Source: an uncultured Draconibacterium sp.
GTDB taxonomy: Bacteria > Bacteroidota > Bacteroidia > Bacteroidales > Prolixibacteraceae
Length of the DNA stretch: 64,000 nucleotides
Assembly (NCBI RefSeq): GCF_963676815.1
Contig: NZ_OY781365.1
Location: forward strand, 124,001 to 188,000
Reading direction: 5' to 3'
This document shows positions 59,193 to 64,000 of the stretch, in pieces (the stretch's first letter is position 1; every line of letters starts with the position of its first letter). The notes beneath the pieces were generated by a model that had not been told where the DNA came from, did no database searches, and saw only the letters and a program-made list of their open reading frames with translations. The position numbers and the translations under genes were made by a program.

Positions 59193-59891
59193 ATGATTAA
59201 AACAAACGAGCTCTCAAAAGTTTTTCGGACCGACGAGATTGAAACCAGTGCACTAAACGATGTAAATATTCATGTAAAAAAAGGCGAATTTGTAGCCATA
59301 ATGGGTCCTTCAGGATGCGGCAAATCCACGCTTCTGAATATTATCGGACTTCTCGATAATCCATCATCAGGAAAATATTTTTTCGATGGACAGGAAGTGG
59401 GACAACTAAAAGAACGCAACCGCACCATGCTACGGAAAGGAAACATTGGATTTGTATTTCAGAGTTTTAATCTGATTGATGAATTAACTGTTTTTGAGAA
59501 TGTTGAGCTTCCGCTGATTTATTTAAAAATGAAAGCACGCGAACGAAAAGAGCGTGTTGAGGAAGTGCTGGACAGAATGAAAATCGGTCACCGAAAAAAG
59601 CATTTCCCACAGCAACTTTCGGGAGGACAGCAACAACGTGTTGCCATTGCACGCGCTGTTGTAGCCAATCCAAAACTTATACTGGCCGATGAGCCAACCG
59701 GAAACCTCGATTCAAAAAACGGGCTGGAAGTAATGCAATTACTTACCGAGCTTAACCAGGAAGGCACAACCATTGTAATGGTTACGCACTCACTTCGCGA
59801 TTCGGAATATGCACATCGCGTTATCAACCTTTTCGACGGAATGGTTATTACCCAGGAAGTAAAAAAAGAGTTAAGCGAGATTTTACTTTAA
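59193..59891 (+). CDS. ABC transporter ATP-binding protein (LolD/MacB type)
   Basis: The 232-residue ATPase has Walker A GPSGCGKS (38-45), Q-loop Q90, signature LSGGQ (142-146) and Walker B LILADE (162-167). VMVTHSLRDSEYAHRVINLFDG with the switch histidine follows. The sequence GNIGFVFQSFNLIDELTVFENVELPLIY is typical of the LolD/MacB/FtsE group, which powers extrusion or lipoprotein release. The partner permease follows 71 nt downstream (ATG to stop). Confidence 0.95.
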   Translation: MIKTNELSKVFRTDEIETSALNDVNIHVKKGEFVAIMGPSGCGKSTLLNIIGLLDNPSSGKYFFDGQEVGQLKERNRTMLRKGNIGFVFQSFNLIDELTVFENVELPLIYLKMKARERKERVEEVLDRMKIGHRKKHFPQQLSGGQQQRVAIARAVVANPKLILADEPTGNLDSKNGLEVMQLLTELNQEGTTIVMVTHSLRDSEYAHRVINLFDGMVITQEVKKELSEILL

Positions 59892-59962
59892 GCACTTACT
59901 ACACAAACACTGCTCACTATTACGGAATAGAGTTGAGCACAATAAAACCAAAAACAAAAACC

Positions 59963-62335
59963 ATGTCAGACGTTAAACGCAACCTGAAACTGGGATGGCG
60001 AAACATCCTGAAAAACAAATTTTTCTCATTTTTAAATATCGGCGGAGTAGCCATTGGAATTGCAGTTACTACACTCATACTTTTTTGGGTAGTTGACGAA
60101 CTTAGTTTCGATAAATTTAATACTAACCTCGGACGCATGTACCAGGTGTACGAACACCAGATTTATTCCGACGGACAGGATTTACACACCGGCTGCACCC
60201 CTTTTCCGCTGGCCAACGAATTAAAACAAATCTATCCTGAAATTGAAAATGCCACCACGTTTACTAATCTTGGCGGACTCCCGGTAAAATACGAAACTAC
60301 TGAGTACAAAGACATCAGCCTTACACTGGCCGATGAAGAATTTATGAATATTTTCTCGTTCGAACTGATTGAAGGTGACTTAAATGCCATAGAGGCTCCT
60401 GATAAAATTTTGATTACACCGAAGATTGCTCAATTATTTTTTCCAAATGAATCGGCAATTGGGAAAATGCTGACCATTTACGGAAACTACACCTTTACGG
60501 TTGGAGCGATAATCGATTATCCAAAGGAACATTCATCAACACAATTTGATATTTTGGCTTCGGTAAAATTAGCGGAGCAACTTGGAGCCGATCTCACACG
60601 TTGGGGAAATAACTGGCCCTACACCTGCCTGCTTCTTTCTGAAGGCACCGATGCCAACCAGCTGGAAAGTAAACTCACCGGGTTTCTGCAAGAAAAGGGC
60701 CAGGAAAACACCTCCATTTACCTGTTTCCTTATGCCAAGCGCCATTTGTATACTTTTTCCGGCGAAAATAACCGCATCCAATACATTTATCAGTTTTTGG
60801 CCATTGCCATTATAATTGTACTTATCGCATCAATCAATTTTGTAAATTCTTCCACTGCCAGCTCCGAAACACGCCGGCCGGAAGTTGGAATACGAAAAGT
60901 ATTGGGCGCCACCAAGGGCAATCTCACATCTCAGTTTTTTTACGAGAAAGGATTGATGATTTTAATTAGTATCGTTTTGGGAGCCATTTTGGTGCTCGTT
61001 TTTACTCCGCTCTTTGGTCAAATCTCCGATAAACAAATAAGTTTATCGTTACTTGGTAATAAGTACCTTATTTTAATGCTTGTTGTAATGATTCTTACAA
61101 CACTGATCTTATCGGTAGCTTACCCGTCGTTGTATATTTCTTCGTTTGCCCCGGCACGGGTACTAAAAAAAGCGGCATCAAAAAGCGCCAACCGAATCAG
61201 TTTCAGAAGCCTGCTTGTTGTCGTTCAGTTTACACTTTCAATAATTCTGATTATTTGCACTATTGCTGTTAATTCGCAACTCAAATTCATTAACAATTAC
61301 GATCTGGGCTACAACCAAAACAACCTGGTTTTCATTAACCTCGACGATGCCACAAAAACAAAACATGAAGCACTTTCTGCCTCGTTAAAGAATATTAGTG
61401 GGGTTGAAAATTTAACCAAAGCCGACAAGTTGCCGTTTTGGGGAGGAAACTCATCGTGGGGCTACGACTGGCAGGGAAAAGATCCGGAAAATAAAGTTTT
61501 GATTTGCGCCATGCATGTTGATCGGGAATATTTTGAAACACTTGGAATTTCGATGGCAGAAGGACGTAGTTTTTCAACAGTAACCGACATAATTGATAAT
61601 GAAGAAAACGAATTTGCAAACGAAGTAATCCTCAACCAGGAAGCCATTCGCCGAATGAAAATGACCGATCCTGTAGAAAAATATTTTGGAAGAAACGGTG
61701 GCGACCGGGGACGAATTGTAGGCGTTGCCAAAGATTTCCATTTCGAGTCGTTGCGAACAGGAATTGAACCTATGGTTATGCTCCCGTTAAACGACAATCC
61801 CGATGTTTTAATTATGCGAATTCGGCCCGAAAATTTTAGTCAAACACTTGCAGCCATAAAAGAAAACTGGAAAGCGATCATTCCGGATTCCAATATTGAA
61901 ATTGGCTTTTTTGATCAGCGTCTACAGCAAATGTACAATTCCGAACTTCGCATTTCCGGACTGTTCCAATACTTTTCGTTTGTGGCAATATTTATTGCTT
62001 GTATCGGATTATTCGGCTTGTCGGTTTTTGCCATCGAACGAAAAAGAAAAGAAATTGGCATTCGTAAAGTAAACGGGTCAAAAGTTTCTCAAATTCTGGC
62101 TATGCTCAACAAAGACTTCATCAAGTGGGTACTTATTTCGTTTGTAATTGCATCGCCATTGGCATGGTATGTAATGAGTAGCTGGTTGCAAAACTTTGCT
62201 TACCAAACCGAGCTTCACTGGTGGATTTTCGCGCTGGCAGGAATTCTTTCCATTGCCATTGCCCTGTTAACTGTTTCGGTACAGAGTTATAAAGCTGCAA
62301 CCCGCAATCCTGTTGAGGCATTACGATACGAATAA
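59963..62335 (+). CDS. ABC transporter permease, FtsX/MacB-like
   Basis: The 790-residue protein has an N-terminal helix (about 23-45), a large periplasmic domain (MacB_PCD type), and FtsX-like helices in two groups (about 275-405, including RRPEVGIRKVLGATKGNLTSQFFYEKG, and 660-785, including RKRKEIGIRKVNGSKVSQILAMLNKDF). The conserved E-x-G-I-R-K-V-x-G coupling helix appears twice, as in the duplicated Bacteroidota form. ATG 59963 is preferred to a TTG ten codons upstream. Pairing with the upstream ATPase suggests a mechanotransmission-type transporter; substrate unknown. A terminator follows. Confidence 0.93.
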   Translation: MSDVKRNLKLGWRNILKNKFFSFLNIGGVAIGIAVTTLILFWVVDELSFDKFNTNLGRMYQVYEHQIYSDGQDLHTGCTPFPLANELKQIYPEIENATTFTNLGGLPVKYETTEYKDISLTLADEEFMNIFSFELIEGDLNAIEAPDKILITPKIAQLFFPNESAIGKMLTIYGNYTFTVGAIIDYPKEHSSTQFDILASVKLAEQLGADLTRWGNNWPYTCLLLSEGTDANQLESKLTGFLQEKGQENTSIYLFPYAKRHLYTFSGENNRIQYIYQFLAIAIIIVLIASINFVNSSTASSETRRPEVGIRKVLGATKGNLTSQFFYEKGLMILISIVLGAILVLVFTPLFGQISDKQISLSLLGNKYLILMLVVMILTTLILSVAYPSLYISSFAPARVLKKAASKSANRISFRSLLVVVQFTLSIILIICTIAVNSQLKFINNYDLGYNQNNLVFINLDDATKTKHEALSASLKNISGVENLTKADKLPFWGGNSSWGYDWQGKDPENKVLICAMHVDREYFETLGISMAEGRSFSTVTDIIDNEENEFANEVILNQEAIRRMKMTDPVEKYFGRNGGDRGRIVGVAKDFHFESLRTGIEPMVMLPLNDNPDVLIMRIRPENFSQTLAAIKENWKAIIPDSNIEIGFFDQRLQQMYNSELRISGLFQYFSFVAIFIACIGLFGLSVFAIERKRKEIGIRKVNGSKVSQILAMLNKDFIKWVLISFVIASPLAWYVMSSWLQNFAYQTELHWWIFALAGILSIAIALLTVSVQSYKAATRNPVEALRYE

Positions 62336-62358
62336 TATTCAACAAAAATTATTCTTTA

Positions 62359-62396
62359 GGGATTTCATAGTACTGCTATGAAATCCCTTTTCTTTT
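62359..62396 (+). terminator. Terminator after the permease gene
   Basis: GGGATTTCATAG-TACTG-CTATGAAATCCC followed by TTTTCTTTT, 24 nt after the stop. A strong rho-independent form. Confidence 0.9.
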
Positions 62397-62539
62397 AATG
62401 AAAAGTATGCCTGAAGGTTTTGACTAACTGAACATTACACCAACGACACCAAAACTTTTTATAATTAATTATCATCGGATTAATCATTTTGGGCGCTAAA
62501 CGGTTATAATTGGGTAGATTTGCTCCACATTTTTTCAGC

Positions 62540-64000
62540 ATGCGCAAAACGCCAAATAAAAAGACAGACGAAAAACAACGGGGAGGTTTATTTCGGGTGC
62601 TTGGTCCCTATAAACTGCTTGTGGCAACTTTAACAGTAATGGCTTTGGCCGGAAGTGGAATTAACCTTTTTATTCCGCGCATTATTGCCCGGGGTATCGA
62701 TTCATTTACTGCCGACGAATTTAATGCAACAGCAGTTGTTACCGAATTTATGATTGCGGCATTTGGTATTTTTCTTTTTACATTTTTACAGGGAGTGGTA
62801 CAAACACTTGCCGCTGAAAAAGTAGCCAAGGATTTACGCAATAAACTGGCCGACAAAATTTCGCAACAAAGCTATTCTTTTGTTTTAAAGGCCAATCCTT
62901 CGAAATTACTGACAAACTTAACCTCGGATATGGATTCGGTAAAAATGTTTGTATCACAGGCTTTCGTCTCCATCGTTTCATCGTTGTTTGTAATTTTCGG
63001 AGTCGCAGTTTTACTTATTTCCATTAACTGGAAACTGGCACTTGCGGTACTCACCATAGTTCCCATTTTATCGGTGGCATTTTACATCGTTTTCAAAAAA
63101 GTAAAAGTGCTGTTTAAGAAGAGCCGCGAAATAATCGATGCCCTCAACCGTGTTATTAACGAAAGTATTTTGGGATCGGCACTCATTCGTGTTTTAAATT
63201 CGCAGCAACCAGAAATTCTGAAGTTTATAGAGAAAAACGTGGAATCGCGTGATTTAGGACTGGCAATCGTACGTTTATTCTCTATTTTGGTACCAATAGT
63301 AACTTTTGTAGCCAATTTTGCCATTGTAATTATTTTAGCACTGGGCGGACATTATGTGGTTTTGGGATCGCTAACGTTGGGTAATTTTGCCGCTTTTAAC
63401 AGCTACGTAATGATGCTGATTTTTCCGATTATGATGATCGGTTTTATGAGCAACATTATTGCCTCGGCAACTGCTTCAAACAACAGAATACAGCAAGTTC
63501 TTGATTCAAAATTACCGGTTGACCGCGGAACCGTAACAACAGCAATTGATGGAAATATCAGGTTAAAAAATGTAAATCTCAGCTACGATAAAAAACCGGT
63601 GCTAAAGGACATTTCATTTGAAATTAAAGCCGGAAGTAAAACAGCCATAATCGGACCAACAGCTGCAGGAAAAAGCCAGTTGCTTTATTTGCTAACCAAC
63701 CTGATTCCGCCTGATTCGGGTGAAATTACTATCGACAACATACAAGCAAAAGATTATACCAGCGAGGTTTTAAACCGGCAGGTTGGCTTTGTTTTTCAGG
63801 ATAACGTAATTTTTAACCTGAGCCTGAAAGAAAACGTGGCTTTTAACGACAATGTTTCGGAGGAAGACATGAACAAAGCAATTGCAACTGCCGAACTGTC
63901 GGAATTTACAAATAGCCTTCCTCAAAAACTCGACACCATTGCTTCCGAGCGTGGAACCAGTTTATCGGGAGGACAAAAACAGCGCATCATGCTGGCCCGC
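62540..64000 (+). CDS. ABC exporter, fused permease/ATPase (ABCB/MsbA-like), 3' end missing
   Basis: The frame runs open from ATG 62540 to the right window edge (487 codons). The N-terminal half is an exporter transmembrane domain of six helices (LLVATLTVMALAGSGINLFIPRII and others). The ATPase domain from about residue 340 has Walker A GPTAAGKS (372-379), the Q-loop FVFQDN and signature LSGGQ (475-479). It ends LSGGQKQRIMLAR just before Walker B. Half-size exporters act as homo- or heterodimers for lipids or peptides; a partner may lie outside the window. Confidence 0.93.
   Translation, partial: MRKTPNKKTDEKQRGGLFRVLGPYKLLVATLTVMALAGSGINLFIPRIIARGIDSFTADEFNATAVVTEFMIAAFGIFLFTFLQGVVQTLAAEKVAKDLRNKLADKISQQSYSFVLKANPSKLLTNLTSDMDSVKMFVSQAFVSIVSSLFVIFGVAVLLISINWKLALAVLTIVPILSVAFYIVFKKVKVLFKKSREIIDALNRVINESILGSALIRVLNSQQPEILKFIEKNVESRDLGLAIVRLFSILVPIVTFVANFAIVIILALGGHYVVLGSLTLGNFAAFNSYVMMLIFPIMMIGFMSNIIASATASNNRIQQVLDSKLPVDRGTVTTAIDGNIRLKNVNLSYDKKPVLKDISFEIKAGSKTAIIGPTAAGKSQLLYLLTNLIPPDSGEITIDNIQAKDYTSEVLNRQVGFVFQDNVIFNLSLKENVAFNDNVSEEDMNKAIATAELSEFTNSLPQKLDTIASERGTSLSGGQKQRIMLAR

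Overview
The window reads as a chromosomal segment of an anaerobic or facultatively fermentative Bacteroidota, most like the Marinilabiliales/Prolixibacteraceae. This is inferred from gene content and style, not from a database match. The signs are DUF4252, DUF4199 and PorT-type beta-barrel proteins, an ECF sigma/anti-sigma pair, a GH127 enzyme, signal peptides ending in 'AQ' or 'GQ', and several genes preceded by the Bacteroidota -7 box TAnnTTTG. No ribosomal operon, phage or recognisable transposase gene is present.

Layout. 1-4503 (minus): most of a lipoprotein alpha-2-macroglobulin with an intact thioester motif. 4628-7109: a KefF-like quinone reductase overlapping a KefB/C-type cation/proton antiporter. 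7387-12850: a complete Rnf operon (rseC-like, rnfB, C, D, G, E, A). 12998-17805: an AAA ATPase and then pyruvate:ferredoxin oxidoreductase. 17899-21885 (minus): a small lipoprotein and a LamG-GH127 glycosidase. 22077-24426: an accessory island with three small genes separated by integron-attC-like imperfect palindromes, followed by an array of 21-bp palindromic tandem repeats. 24427-30909 (minus): small hypotheticals, membrane and beta-barrel proteins, a C_GCAxxG_C_C redox protein, a beta-lactamase-fold lipoprotein and an acyltransferase-ankyrin fusion. Facing these is a divergent AraC-HTH/TPR regulator (31242-33326). 33389-36191 (minus): a four-gene 2-oxoacid:ferredoxin oxidoreductase operon (KorDABC/Vor type). 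36530-42478: an exported Nif3-like protein, a MITE-like element, DUF4252/anti-sigma/ECF sigma genes, a 41-bp tandem repeat and an M3 peptidase. 42716-46139: pheT and an EamA transporter. 46304-55919: a V/A-type ATPase operon interleaved with universal stress proteins. 56011-56417 (minus): tRNA-Tyr, tRNA-Thr and SRP RNA. 56665-64000: DUF4199, a GT2 glycosyltransferase, a membrane protein, a LolD/MacB-like ABC pair, and an ABC exporter cut by the window edge.

How the genes fit together. PFOR and the KOR/VOR complex reduce ferredoxin. Rnf oxidises ferredoxin with NAD+ and pumps Na+ or H+. The V-type ATPase can use or rebuild that gradient. Its proteolipid carries all five residues that bind Na+ in the Enterococcus hirae K ring, so a sodium-based energy circuit is a reasonable inference. 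The most novel-looking parts are the attC-like cassette array beside the 21-bp palindromic tandem array, and the V-ATPase operon, which lacks recognisable C, F and G genes but carries DUF2764 and stress-protein genes.
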